From Mayfieldus sp038317345 (GTDB taxonomy: Bacteria; Actinomycetota; Thermoleophilia; Solirubrobacterales; 70-9), in NCBI GenBank assembly GCA_038317345.1, contig JBBQBH010000001.1, forward strand, positions 70,477 to 134,476: a stretch of DNA of 64,000 bases. The letters run 5' to 3'. The position numbers and the translations under genes were made by a program. This document shows positions 17,677 to 25,706 of this stretch, piece after piece; the first letter of the stretch is position 1; each line of letters opens with the position of its first letter. The notes under the pieces are model-generated. The model had not been told where the DNA came from. It worked only from the letters and a program-made list of their open reading frames with translations, and made no database searches.

Positions 17677-18414
17677 CTAGCGGGCAGGTCCGCTGGAGAC
17701 CAGCGTCCCGACCCTCTCACCGGACACGATCCTATCTATGTTGTGCTCGTCGGCCATGTTGAAGACGTAGATCGGCAGGTCGTTGTCCATGCACAGCGAG
17801 AGCGCCGTCGAATCCATCACCTTGAGGCCGCGCTCGATCGCCTCGCGGTGGGTGAGCTCGGGGATGAAGCGGGCGTCGGGGTTGGACGCCGGATCGGCGT
17901 CATAGACGCCCTCGACCCCGTTCTTCGCCATCAAGATCGCCTCGGCGCGGATCTCCAGCGCCCGCAACGCGGCGGCGGTGTCGGTGGTGAAGAACGGGTT
18001 GCCGGTGCCGGCCGCGAAGATCACGATGCGCCCCTTCTCGAGGTGGCGCATCGCGCGGCGGCGGATGTACGGCTCGGCGACCTCCTGAACGTCGATCGCG
18101 GAGAGCACCCGCGTGTGCTCGCCGAGCTTCTCCAGTGCGTCCTGAAGTGTGAGCGCATTGAGCACCGTTGCGAGCATTCCCATGTAGTCGCCGGTCGCCC
18201 GGTCCATCCCCCGCGCCGCCGCCGCCAGGCCCCGGTAGATGTTGCCGGCGCCGACCACGACCGAGACCTCGACTCCGCGCGCCCGGGTGGTCCGTATCTG
18301 CTCGGCGATCCGCTCCACCTGCTGGGCGTCGGTGCCGTACTCGAGGTCCCCCATCAGAGCCTCCCCGGAGAGCTTCAGGAGGATGCGGCGGAATTGCGGC
18401 TCAGAAGATGCCAT
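17677..18414 (-). CDS. pyrH: UMP kinase
   Basis: Phosphorylates UMP to UDP in pyrimidine nucleotide synthesis; a hexameric amino-acid-kinase-fold enzyme. ILLKLSGEALMG, VVVGAGNIYRG, GMLATVLNALTLQDAL, AAGTGNPFFTTDTAAALRA and the NGVEGVYDADP motif are characteristic. Length (245 residues) is typical. It lies 26 bp downstream of tsf and 15 bp upstream of frr, in the widely conserved rpsB-tsf-pyrH-frr order. Confidence 0.96.
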   Translation of the reverse strand: MASSEPQFRRILLKLSGEALMGDLEYGTDAQQVERIAEQIRTTRARGVEVSVVVGAGNIYRGLAAAARGMDRATGDYMGMLATVLNALTLQDALEKLGEHTRVLSAIDVQEVAEPYIRRRAMRHLEKGRIVIFAAGTGNPFFTTDTAAALRALEIRAEAILMAKNGVEGVYDADPASNPDARFIPELTHREAIERGLKVMDSTALSLCMDNDLPIYVFNMADEHNIDRIVSGERVGTLVSSGPAR

Positions 18415-18440
18415 CGCGCTCGCCGCTCGCGTCGGCCGGC

Positions 18441-19046
18441 TTAGTCCTCTCCGACCCGGAAGTAGGCAAAGCGGGCAATGCGCACGTTCTCACTTGTCTT
18501 CGAGGCGATGTTCTGGCGCAGCTCTTCGATCGTCCTGGTCTCGTGCTTGTCGGTGTTGATGTGCTCCTGGTCGAGCAGCACGATCTCCTTCTCCCACTTC
18601 GCAAGTCGCCCCTCGACGATCTGTTCGAGCTTCTCCTCGGGCAACCCCTCCTCGCGCGCAACCTGCTCCTGCACCCGGCGCTCCGCCTCTCGCTCGGCCT
18701 CCGGAATGTCTTCCGCGGAGACGTAACGGGCGCCGGCGCCGGCGATGTGCAGGGCGACCTCATAGGCGAAGTCCTTGAACGCTTCGCTGCGGGCCACGAA
18801 GTCGGTCTCGCACTGCACCTCGACCATGGCCCCGACCTGGTCGTTGGCATGAATGTAGGCGCTGACGACGCCCTCCTCGGTGCCGCGACCGGCGCGCTTG
18901 GCCGCCGAGGCCTGCCCCTTGACGCGCAGGATCTCGATCGCGCGGTCCATGTCGCCCTCGGCCTCGGCGAGCGCAGCCTTGGAATCCATCATCCCGGCCC
19001 CGGTTCGATCGCGGACGGCCTTTACGTCGGCTGCTGAGATCGTCAC
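18441..19046 (-). CDS. tsf: Elongation factor Ts
   Basis: The nucleotide-exchange factor for EF-Tu, 201 residues, which is the short form. The N-terminal UBA-like part (VKAVRDRTGAGMMDSKAALA) and the EF-Tu-contacting motif CETDFVARSEAF near residue 80 are clear. The C-terminal subdomain is reduced compared with the ~280-residue E. coli protein, as in other short EF-Ts proteins. GTG is the start and overlaps the rpsB stop (GTGA), so the two genes are translationally coupled. Confidence 0.95.
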   Translation of the reverse strand: MTISAADVKAVRDRTGAGMMDSKAALAEAEGDMDRAIEILRVKGQASAAKRAGRGTEEGVVSAYIHANDQVGAMVEVQCETDFVARSEAFKDFAYEVALHIAGAGARYVSAEDIPEAEREAERRVQEQVAREEGLPEEKLEQIVEGRLAKWEKEIVLLDQEHINTDKHETRTIEELRQNIASKTSENVRIARFAYFRVGED

Positions 19047-20077
19047 TTCGAGTCCCCGCCCTCCGGCGTTGCCTGCGCCGGAGCTGGCTCGGCCGGCGGC
19101 TCGGGAGCTTTCTGCTGCCCGGAACCCGATTCCGCAGGCGGCTTGGTCTGACCTTGCTCAGCGCCAGTCTGCGCAGGTTGGGCCGGTTGCGAGGACTGCG
19201 CCGGTTGCGAGGACTGCGCCGGTTGCGGGGCGGGCTGCTCCCCAGCTGCCGCCTGAGCCGCGGCGGCCTGTGCGGCGGCCGCTTCCTCGGCCTCCTTGCG
19301 GGCCTTCTCCTCCTCTTCGCGCTTGCGACGCTGCTCTTCTTCGCGCAGCCGCACGGCCTCTTCCTCGGCGCGCCGCTGCTCCTCAGCGGTGCGCCAGGCG
19401 GAGGAGCCTTCCTCGATCGCCTCGCCGACGGCGCGGATCACAAGCCCACATGAGCGGATCGCGTCGTCGTTGCCGGGGATGACGTAGTCGACCGGCTCCG
19501 GGTCGCAGTTGGTGTCCACCAGGCCGATCAGGGGGATACGCAGGCGCGCCGCTTCACGCACCGCGATCTCCTCGGTCTTCAGATCGATGACGAACACGGC
19601 GTCGGGCAGGCGCTCCATGTCGCGCACACCGCCGAGGTTGAACTCGAGCTTCGCCAGCTCGGCTTGCATGCCCATCCGCTCCTTGGTCGGGAGCAGCTCG
19701 AGCCGCCCATCCTCCTGTAGCTCGGTGAGCTCGTGCAGGCGGGCAATCCGCTGCGAGATCGTGTTGAAGTTGGTCAGCAGACCGCCCAGCCAGCGCAGGT
19801 TGACGTAGGGCATCTTCGAGCGATCGGCCCATTCCTGCACAGCGTCGCGCGCCTGCTTCTTCGTCCCTGCGAACAGAACCGTCCCGCCTCCGCGGGTCAG
19901 CTCGGCGGCGAACTCCTGCGCTTCTTTGAGCAGCTGCTCGGTCTGGAGCAGATCAATGATGTGGATCCCGTCGCGCTCGCCGTAGATATAGCGGCGCATC
20001 TTCGGGTTCCAGCGGCGCGTCTGGTGGCCGAAATGGACTCCGGCCTCCAGCAGCTCCTTGATGCCTACTTCGGCCAT
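19043..20077 (-). CDS. rpsB: 30S ribosomal protein S2 with long C-terminal extension
   Basis: Residues 1-225 are a standard S2: MAEVGIKELLEAGVHFGHQT, RWNPKMRRYIYGERDGIHII, VLFAGTKKQARDAV, LRWLGGLLTNF and LVDTNCDPEPVDYVIPGNDD. The remaining ~115 residues are not part of the S2 fold. First comes a charged, probably helical run rich in Glu and Arg/Lys, then a Pro/Gln/Ala/Ser-rich tail with QSSQPA repeats encoded by an 18-bp DNA repeat. Total 344 residues versus about 240-270 usually. It heads the leftward tsf-pyrH-frr-uppS-cdsA operon; the start is the ATG at 20077. Confidence 0.95.
   Translation of the reverse strand: MAEVGIKELLEAGVHFGHQTRRWNPKMRRYIYGERDGIHIIDLLQTEQLLKEAQEFAAELTRGGGTVLFAGTKKQARDAVQEWADRSKMPYVNLRWLGGLLTNFNTISQRIARLHELTELQEDGRLELLPTKERMGMQAELAKLEFNLGGVRDMERLPDAVFVIDLKTEEIAVREAARLRIPLIGLVDTNCDPEPVDYVIPGNDDAIRSCGLVIRAVGEAIEEGSSAWRTAEEQRRAEEEAVRLREEEQRRKREEEEKARKEAEEAAAAQAAAAQAAAGEQPAPQPAQSSQPAQSSQPAQPAQTGAEQGQTKPPAESGSGQQKAPEPPAEPAPAQATPEGGDSK
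19183..19228 (-). repeat. 18-bp tandem repeat inside rpsB
   Basis: CCGGTTGCGAGGACTGCG occurs twice head to tail and starts a third time. It stays in frame and encodes QSSQPA-type repeats in the disordered S2 tail, so slippage would change tail length without a frameshift. Confidence 0.85.
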
Positions 20078-20246
20078 CCGGGTGGTTCCTTTCCTTGCGT
20101 TTTGCTGCGTCTCCCGCCGTTTCCACGGGACCGGAGTAACTTCATTTGCAGCGCTCCGGCAGGACCCGCTTGCGGCGACGGGGATTCGTTAACGGTGCGG
20201 CGGCAGTGTAGAGGTGGACGCGAGCTGGTGCCGATAGGTTGCATGC

Positions 20247-21071
20247 GTGCCGCAGCTGGCCGTCAAGAACTTCGGAGAGATTGCATACAGAGAGGCGGAG
20301 CCCGCACAGGGAGCGGACCTCCTACCGGTCCTCTGCTTACACGGGTGGCCTCAGAGCTCCTACATGTGGCGCCATCTGCTTCCCGAGCTTGCGTCAGCGG
20401 GCCACAGGGCCCTGGCGCCGGATCTTGCCGGCTACGGCGACTCGGCGCCCGATCCGCCCGCGACCTTGGAACGCCACGTCGAGGCAGTCGAGCGCTTCCG
20501 CAGCCAGACCGACCTTGACCGTGTCGTCCTGGTCGTACACGACACCGGCGGCGTGATCGGCCTGCGCTGGGCTTGCGATCACTCGCATCGGGTGGGCGGC
20601 CTCGTGATCATCAACACCGGGTTCTTTCCCGATATCGAGTGGATCGAGATCGCCAAGGCGATGCGAACCCCGATACAGGGCGAGGCGCTCGTGGACAGCC
20701 TCTCCCGAGAGGGCTTCGCCACCTTGCTCGAGGCGGCCTCCACCGAATTCGACGGGCGCGCCTTGGACGAGTACTGGAAGGCGTTTACCACGGTGGAGAG
20801 CCGCCACGGAATGCTCGAGCTGTACCGCTCCTTCGACCTCGACGAGCTGAGGCCCTACCAGAGCAAGCTCGCGGCACTCGGGGTGCCCACCCTGATCCTG
20901 TGGGGCCAGGGCGACGAGTTCCTCCCAGTCGACTACGCGTCGCGTTTCGCGAGGAATATTCCCGGCTCCAAGCTCGCGGTGCTCGAGGACGTTCGCCACT
21001 TTCTCTTCGAGGACGAGCCGGAGCGGTGTGGCCGGGAGGTCATCGACTTCCTCCAGGAGGCGAAGATCTGA
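20247..21071 (+). CDS. Alpha/beta hydrolase, haloalkane dehalogenase/epoxide hydrolase type
   Basis: A 274-residue soluble hydrolase. LCLHGWPQSSYMWRHLLPEL carries the oxyanion region; the nucleophile elbow is VVHDTGGVIGLRWA, so the nucleophile is Asp and not Ser. WGQGDEFLP gives the acid and VRHFLFED the His. Asp-Asp-His triads are found in haloalkane dehalogenases and epoxide hydrolases; HGWPQSSYMWR is common to both. Substrate cannot be fixed. GTG at 20247 is the start. It diverges from rpsB across 169 bp and converges with the SnoaL-like gene 13 bp away. Confidence 0.82.
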   Translation: MPQLAVKNFGEIAYREAEPAQGADLLPVLCLHGWPQSSYMWRHLLPELASAGHRALAPDLAGYGDSAPDPPATLERHVEAVERFRSQTDLDRVVLVVHDTGGVIGLRWACDHSHRVGGLVIINTGFFPDIEWIEIAKAMRTPIQGEALVDSLSREGFATLLEAASTEFDGRALDEYWKAFTTVESRHGMLELYRSFDLDELRPYQSKLAALGVPTLILWGQGDEFLPVDYASRFARNIPGSKLAVLEDVRHFLFEDEPERCGREVIDFLQEAKI

Positions 21072-21084
21072 GAACGCTGCGACG

Positions 21085-21435
21085 TTATTCCCGCAGCCCG
21101 GCGGCTTCGAGGGCCTGGGTCCTCGACCTAAAGGCGCGATCCCGGACGATCCTGCCGTCACGCACCTCGTAGACGAAGACAGCGGCGGCATCCATCGGAG
21201 TGTCGCTGCCCCTGCCGTGACCGCGCATCGCAGCCGAAACCACGACCTGGTCGCCCGCATCTATGAACTCGACGGGCTCGATGACGAGATCCTCCCAGGA
21301 AGTCGCGGCATCTGGCAGCTCCGGAAAGTCCTCGCAGACACAATCCTGCGCGTAGTAGTCGAGGGTGGCATCGATTCCGCCTTCGGTGAAGGCCTTCCAA
21401 CCTTGGCGCACTACCTCGACGTTCTCCTGCGACAT
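21085..21435 (-). CDS. SnoaL-like/NTF2-fold protein
   Basis: A 116-residue protein starting MSQENVEVVRQGWKAFTEGG, a start common in SnoaL-like proteins of Thermoleophilia. The pattern of an N-terminal helix, an acidic pocket strand (CVCEDFPELPDA), and strands VEFIDAGDQVVVSAAMRG and VFVYEVRDGRIVRDRAF fits the NTF2/ketosteroid-isomerase fold. Members range from polyketide cyclases to uncharacterised proteins; no catalytic assignment is possible. It is convergent with the hydrolase and separated by 45 bp from rluD. Confidence 0.75.
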   Translation of the reverse strand: MSQENVEVVRQGWKAFTEGGIDATLDYYAQDCVCEDFPELPDAATSWEDLVIEPVEFIDAGDQVVVSAAMRGHGRGSDTPMDAAAVFVYEVRDGRIVRDRAFRSRTQALEAAGLRE

Positions 21436-21480
21436 CGCCCGCAGTATCGCGCTAGGCGCCGCGGGCCGCCAGCGCCCCGG

Positions 21481-22158
21481 CTAGCCCCGTGCCCGCTCGA
21501 GCGCCGCGTTCAGATCCTCCGGGAGCTCGGAGGTGAACTCGAGACGCTCGCCAGTGGTCGGGTGCGCGAAGGCCAGCCGGTGCGCATGCAGGAACTGGCG
21601 ATCCAGACCGTAGGCCTCGCCTTTTCCGTAGGTCGGATCGCCGACCAGCGGGTAATCGATGGCCGCGAAGTGGGCGCGGATCTGGTGGGTGCGTCCGGTT
21701 TCGAGGCGGACCTCGAGGTAGCTGTCGGCCGGCAGCAGCTCCAGGACCGTGAAGTGGGTGCGGGCCTCGCGGGCGCCGGCGCCCGACACCGCCATCCGCG
21801 TTCGGGTGCGGCGTTCGCGCCCGATCGGCGCGTCGATGGTCCCGGTTCTCGACTCCAGGTGCCCGCGGGCGAGCGCCAGGTAGACGCGATCGACCTCGCG
21901 GGCGGCAACCTGTTCTGAAAGTGCCCGCTGCGCTTCGTCGGTCCGCGCCACGACAAGCAGGCCCGAGGTGTCCTTGTCGAGGCGGTGCACGATCCCGGGT
22001 CGCTCCGGATCGCCGCCGCCGAGCAGGTCGGCGAGCTGATCGACCAGCGTCGGGCCCCGATGCGACGGCGCCGGATGGACGACGAGGCCGGCGGGCTTGT
22101 CGATCACCGCGAGGGATTCGTCGACATAGACGATTTCCGCCACGGGGACACTTTTCAC
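21481..22158 (-). CDS. rluD: RluA/RluD-family pseudouridine synthase without S4 domain
   Basis: Converts uridine to pseudouridine in RNA, probably 23S rRNA. IVHRLDKDTSGLLVVART carries the catalytic Asp, and ETGRTHQIRAHFAAIDYPLVG is the second family signature. The chosen GTG at 22158 overlaps the lspA stop as GTGA and leaves 225 residues starting at the catalytic domain. The N-terminal S4 RNA-binding domain found in many RluD proteins is absent; nothing S4-like is encoded upstream, where lspA lies. Adjacent lspA-rluD is common in bacteria and supports the call. Confidence 0.9.
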   Translation of the reverse strand: MKSVPVAEIVYVDESLAVIDKPAGLVVHPAPSHRGPTLVDQLADLLGGGDPERPGIVHRLDKDTSGLLVVARTDEAQRALSEQVAAREVDRVYLALARGHLESRTGTIDAPIGRERRTRTRMAVSGAGAREARTHFTVLELLPADSYLEVRLETGRTHQIRAHFAAIDYPLVGDPTYGKGEAYGLDRQFLHAHRLAFAHPTTGERLEFTSELPEDLNAALERARG

Positions 22159-22619
22159 CCCTGCGGCTCCTCCATGAAAACGAGCGCCAACCCGGCGACG
22201 CCGAGGATGATCATGACGTCGGCGAGGTTGAACGCGGGCCAGAGCGGAAAGTCGATCCAATCGGTCACCGAGTCGATTCGCACCCGATCGGCGAGGTTGC
22301 CGAATGCACCGCCGGCGAGCAGACCCACCGGCACCCAGAGACCGGGGCGCGTGGCGTTGCGCGCGAACAGGACCAGGATCAGGCCCAGGGCGGCAAGGGT
22401 GAGGACGATCAGAAGGGCGCCGCCGCCTCCCGCAAGCCCGAAGGCGATTCCCTTGTTGTGGATGTCTGTCAGGTGCAGGCCGGGGAACACCGAGACCCGC
22501 TCTCCCGGCACCAGCGCCGACTGGATCGCAGCTTTGCTGCCCTGGTCAATGGCGACCACGACACCGCAAAGCGACAGGGCAAGACGCCAGGCACGAGCCC
22601 GTCCACCTGTCAGGTTCAC
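22155..22619 (-). CDS. lspA: Lipoprotein signal peptidase (signal peptidase II)
   Basis: An aspartic membrane protease that cuts prolipoproteins after diacylglycerol attachment. At 154 residues it has four hydrophobic helices and the motifs HNKGIAFGL, GGAFGNLADR and AFNLADVMI; the two Asp residues in the last two motifs are the catalytic pair. The GTG start overlaps the yggT stop and the TGA overlaps the rluD start, so it is embedded in a coupled operon. Likely substrates in this window include the sugar-binding protein and the lipoprotein near 63.5-64 kb. Confidence 0.93.
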   Translation of the reverse strand: MNLTGGRARAWRLALSLCGVVVAIDQGSKAAIQSALVPGERVSVFPGLHLTDIHNKGIAFGLAGGGGALLIVLTLAALGLILVLFARNATRPGLWVPVGLLAGGAFGNLADRVRIDSVTDWIDFPLWPAFNLADVMIILGVAGLALVFMEEPQG

Positions 22620-22927
22620 GGGTTGATGATCGCGCTGACGATGATCGTCCTGAGGATGACCAGCACGATGATCGCCAGGATCGGGCTGATGTCGATCGCC
22701 ATACCGCCGGCGCCGATCGGGTTCAGCAGACGCCGGAAGACGTTGAGGTAGGGATCTGTGGTCTGGGTGATGAAGTCGAGTACCGGGCGCAGGGTCGCGC
22801 TGCGGGGGATCCGCGGTATCCATGACATCAGGATGTTGCAGAAGATCAGGATCATGTAGACGAGGAACAGGGCGTTCACATAGCTGGCGAGGTCGTCTCT
22901 GGTCAGGGCCAGGGGGATCATCGTCAC
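22616..22927 (-). CDS. YggT-family membrane protein
   Basis: A small integral membrane protein of 103 residues with two hydrophobic hairpins (FLVYMILIFCNILMSWIP and ISPILAIIVLVILRTIIV) around a conserved loop, TDPYLNVFRRLLNPIGAGG. This matches YggT/Ycf19 proteins, associated with division and chloroplast or cyanobacterial nucleoid placement but without a defined biochemical function. The GTG start overlaps the proC stop. Location between sepF/proC and lspA matches the division-gene neighbourhood in Actinobacteria. Confidence 0.88.
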   Translation of the reverse strand: MTMIPLALTRDDLASYVNALFLVYMILIFCNILMSWIPRIPRSATLRPVLDFITQTTDPYLNVFRRLLNPIGAGGMAIDISPILAIIVLVILRTIIVSAIINP

Positions 22928-23691
22928 CCCCGCATCCTCGCAAGTGAGGCCCGCACTGCCTCGGTGAAGGCCTCTGCGGCCCCTTCCCTCTCGAGCACAT
23001 CGAGGCCAGCCTCGGTGCTGCCGCCCGGCGAGGCCACTGCGTCGCGAAGGTCGGCGGGATGACGGCTCCGCAGCAGCTCCACGGTGCCGGCCGCCGCGTC
23101 CACGACCAGCGAATGTGCAAGCTGCTGATCGAGGCCGTCGGCCGCTCCGGCCTCGGCGATCGCCTCCATGGCCAGCGCAAGGTAGGCGGGCGAGCAGCCC
23201 ATCACCGCGGTGGCGGCGTCGAAGAGCCCGTCGTCGATCTCGACCAGGCGGCCGAGCAGCTCCAGGGAGCCCTTCACCTCGGCGACGAGCTGGTTCGCCG
23301 CGCCCTCATTGGCCGCAAAGCAGAGAACGCCACGGCGCAGCTCGACCCCGAGATTGGGCATGACCCTGAACGCGGCTGCATCCGGGAAGGCTTTCGCCAC
23401 CCGGTCGAGTGAGGTTGCGCCGAGCAGCGACAGCACCGCCGGCGCCGGCTGGGCCTCCGCCGCCACCTCCTCGAGGGCGTTGGCTTTCACCGCCAGCACG
23501 AGCAGACCGGCCCGCTCGGCAAGCTCCGCATTGGAGTCGAGCGCCTCACCGCCGACCTCCTCGGCGAGCGTGGCCGCACGCCCGGAGCCGGAATCGGTGA
23601 ACAACATCCGCTCGGGACCGCCGTCCCCGGCCGCCCAGCCGCGCGCCATCGCGGCGGCGATGTTTCCGGAGCCTGCGAACCCGACGACCAT
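22924..23691 (-). CDS. proC: Pyrroline-5-carboxylate reductase
   Basis: Last step of proline synthesis: NAD(P)H-dependent reduction of pyrroline-5-carboxylate. The N-terminal Rossmann motif VVGFAGSGNIAAAMARGW and the C-terminal signature ASPGGSTEAGLDVLE are present; the middle has VMPNLGVELRRGV and MGCSPAYLALAMEAI. Length 255 is slightly short for the family. It sits 19 bp downstream of sepF and overlaps yggT, so it is expressed with division genes, an arrangement also seen in some Gram-positive genomes. Confidence 0.92.
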   Translation of the reverse strand: MVVGFAGSGNIAAAMARGWAAGDGGPERMLFTDSGSGRAATLAEEVGGEALDSNAELAERAGLLVLAVKANALEEVAAEAQPAPAVLSLLGATSLDRVAKAFPDAAAFRVMPNLGVELRRGVLCFAANEGAANQLVAEVKGSLELLGRLVEIDDGLFDAATAVMGCSPAYLALAMEAIAEAGAADGLDQQLAHSLVVDAAAGTVELLRSRHPADLRDAVASPGGSTEAGLDVLEREGAAEAFTEAVRASLARMRG

Positions 23692-23710
23692 GCGGGGCAG
23701 GATAAAGCGG

Positions 23711-24259
23711 CTAGGACTGGTTGAAGAAGCCCTTGTCGATCAACCGCGCCTTTTCCTCGGCCGAGACCTCGACATTGCGCGGGGTGAGCAGGAAGACCTT
23801 CTCGGCGATTCGCTGCATGCCGCCGTCAAGCGCATAGGTGAGGCCGGAGGCGAAGTCGATCAGGCGCTTGGAGAGCTCATGGTCGGTCGTCTGCAGGTTG
23901 AGGATCACCGGCACCGCACGCTTGAACTGGTCGGCGACCTGCTGGGCGTCGTTGAAGTTTCGCGGGATCACCAGGTGGACCTGGACGTCGGAGCCGCCGT
24001 TGCCGACTGGGCGCAGGACGCCGGTTCGGCTGCCGCCCATCGGCTCGTCGTCGGCGAAGATGTCGTCGATCTCGTCTCGGCGGCGACGGGCGGTGGGAAG
24101 GCGGCGTACCGGTGCCGGCTCGCGCCGCCCCCCGGATTCGAACACCTCCTCGGCGCCGGTCTCCGGCTCGTAGCCCTCGTCGTAGTCAGGGCCGTAGTCG
24201 TGGTCTTCAGCGAGGCCGAAATAGACCAGCGCGCGATGCCATGTGTCTCTAACAGCCAT
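23711..24259 (-). CDS. sepF: Cell division protein SepF
   Basis: An FtsZ membrane anchor and Z-ring organiser of Gram-positive bacteria and cyanobacteria. The N-terminus MAVRDTWHRALVYFGLAED is the amphipathic membrane-targeting helix; residues 25-85 are an acidic then basic disordered linker; the C-terminal SepF domain has VHLVIPRNFNDAQQVADQFK, VILNLQTTDHELSKRLIDFA and DGGMQRIAEKVFLLTP. Length (182 residues) is normal. It follows yggS by 68 bp, matching the actinobacterial pgeF-yggS-sepF order. Confidence 0.95.
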   Translation of the reverse strand: MAVRDTWHRALVYFGLAEDHDYGPDYDEGYEPETGAEEVFESGGRREPAPVRRLPTARRRRDEIDDIFADDEPMGGSRTGVLRPVGNGGSDVQVHLVIPRNFNDAQQVADQFKRAVPVILNLQTTDHELSKRLIDFASGLTYALDGGMQRIAEKVFLLTPRNVEVSAEEKARLIDKGFFNQS

Positions 24260-24327
24260 CTTTGGGCGTTTTCGGCTTCCGAACGCCTATTCCTGCCCCC
24301 CATTATGACCGGCGCGAGCCGGCGGCG

Positions 24328-24960
24328 CTACGCATAGAGCACCGTTCCGAGGCGGATGATCGTGGCCCCCTCCTCGACCGCGACCGCCCAATCCTGGCTC
24401 GTGCCCATGGAAAGGCGCTCCAATTCGTGCTCGGACGCAAGCTCGGCCAGGCGCGCGAAGTGCGGTCGCGAGGCTTCCGGGTCCTCGCTGAACGGCGGCA
24501 TCGTCATCAGACCGCCGACCCGCACCGGGCAGCGCTCGATGAAGGCACCAAGCTCCGCCGGCGCCAACCCGCCCTTGCCCTCCTCCCCGGCGACGTTGAC
24601 CTCGATCAATACCTCCCTGGAAGGGTCCGCGTGACGGCGAAGCTGCTCCAGCACCGAGTCGGTGGCCACCGAGTGGATCAGCCGGCAGATCGGCAGCAGC
24701 GCCTTCACCTTGCGGCTCTGAATATTGCCGATGAAGTCCCACTGGAAGGCGTCGGCCCAGCGCTCGCGCTTTGCCTCGAGGTCCTGGAGGCGGTTCTCTC
24801 CAACCAGATCGATACCGGCCTCTGCCAGAGCTCCCATCTCTTCAACCGGCAGGTATTTGGTCGCCGCCAGCACCTCGACCTCGTCGCCCGCCTTCTCCCG
24901 CACGCGCTGCAGGTTGGCGCGGATCCGTTGCGCATCCACTCCGTGGATCTGGCCCGGCAT
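24328..24960 (-). CDS. yggS: PLP homeostasis protein (YggS/PROSC family)
   Basis: Binds pyridoxal 5'-phosphate as a single TIM-barrel domain without known catalysis, helping to balance free PLP. VLAATKYLPVEEM contains the PLP lysine; NRLQDLEAKRE, WDFIGNIQSRKVKALLP, LIEVNVAGEEGKGGL, and LSMGTSQDWAVAVEEGATII (phosphate-binding region) are all present. The start ATG at 24960 overlaps the pgeF stop as ATGA. The 210-residue length is typical. Confidence 0.93.
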   Translation of the reverse strand: MPGQIHGVDAQRIRANLQRVREKAGDEVEVLAATKYLPVEEMGALAEAGIDLVGENRLQDLEAKRERWADAFQWDFIGNIQSRKVKALLPICRLIHSVATDSVLEQLRRHADPSREVLIEVNVAGEEGKGGLAPAELGAFIERCPVRVGGLMTMPPFSEDPEASRPHFARLAELASEHELERLSMGTSQDWAVAVEEGATIIRLGTVLYA

Positions 24961-25706
24961 CAACCCTCCTCCAGCAAGTGGACCAAGCCAGCCTGCCGAC
25001 CGCTTCGCTCCCCGTCGCGGCGATGCGAATAGAAGAGCTCGGGCTCGCAGCTCGTGCAGATCTCGGCGCTCTCGATCCGCTCGACGCCGGCGGCGCGAAG
25101 CTGGCGCCGCGCCACCTCGGCGAGATCGAGCATCCGCCCGTCGGCGACGCCATCGCCGAGCTCGGCAAACCGCTCCAGCACCTCGGGGCCGACCTCGTAA
25201 CAGCAAGGGCCGACCCCGGGACCGATTGCCGCAGCCTCGGCGGCCAGCGCCTCGGCACCGCGGGCGACGATCCCCGCCGCCAGACCCCGCCATCCGCAGT
25301 GCAGCATCGCGACGCCGCCCGGCCCCGATAGCGCCACAGGCAGGCAGTCTGCGACCAAAACCAGCGGCGCCAGGCCCGGAATCCCGGTGGCGTGCCCGTC
25401 CACCTCGGCCAAGGGGCTACCCGGTTGTGCGTAGGGGCTGGGGTCCTGGTCCGAGCTGTGCTCGAGCAGCTCCGAGCCGTGCACCTGCAGGCCCATCAGG
25501 ATGCGATCGGGCGCAAGCCCGAGTGCCGCGGCAAATCGCAAGCGATTCTCGAGGACAGCCGCGCGGTCGTCCGCGGTCAGGATGCCCAGGTTGAGGGTCT
25601 CGAAGGGCGCTTCGCTGACTCCGCCCAGGCGAGTCGAAAAGACGGTTATGGCGTTCGGCAGCTCGGCCTGCAGCCAGCGCACGCCCTCCCTTTCATGCCA
25701 CTCCAT
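24960..25706 (-). CDS. pgeF: Peptidoglycan editing factor PgeF (YfiH/multicopper polyphenol oxidase family)
   Basis: A 248-residue YfiH-type protein. In E. coli PgeF removes wrongly incorporated amino acids (L-Ser) from peptidoglycan precursors; homologues have purine-nucleoside activity. Zinc-site motifs are QVHGSELL, PLVLVADCLPVAL, MLHCGWRGLAAGIVA and GPCCYEVGPEV. I chose ATG at 25706 (MEWHEREGVRW); the frame extends 23 codons upstream into the cca gene. It overlaps cca by 14 bp and yggS by one base, in the common pgeF-yggS-sepF order. Confidence 0.9.
   Translation of the reverse strand: MEWHEREGVRWLQAELPNAITVFSTRLGGVSEAPFETLNLGILTADDRAAVLENRLRFAAALGLAPDRILMGLQVHGSELLEHSSDQDPSPYAQPGSPLAEVDGHATGIPGLAPLVLVADCLPVALSGPGGVAMLHCGWRGLAAGIVARGAEALAAEAAAIGPGVGPCCYEVGPEVLERFAELGDGVADGRMLDLAEVARRQLRAAGVERIESAEICTSCEPELFYSHRRDGERSGRQAGLVHLLEEG

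Noticed and set aside
17191..18444. 417-residue open frame on the plus strand across frr and pyrH
   Set aside because: It is the antisense of two conserved genes; its Arg/His/Leu-rich composition is typical of shadow frames in high-G+C DNA and no motif was recognised.
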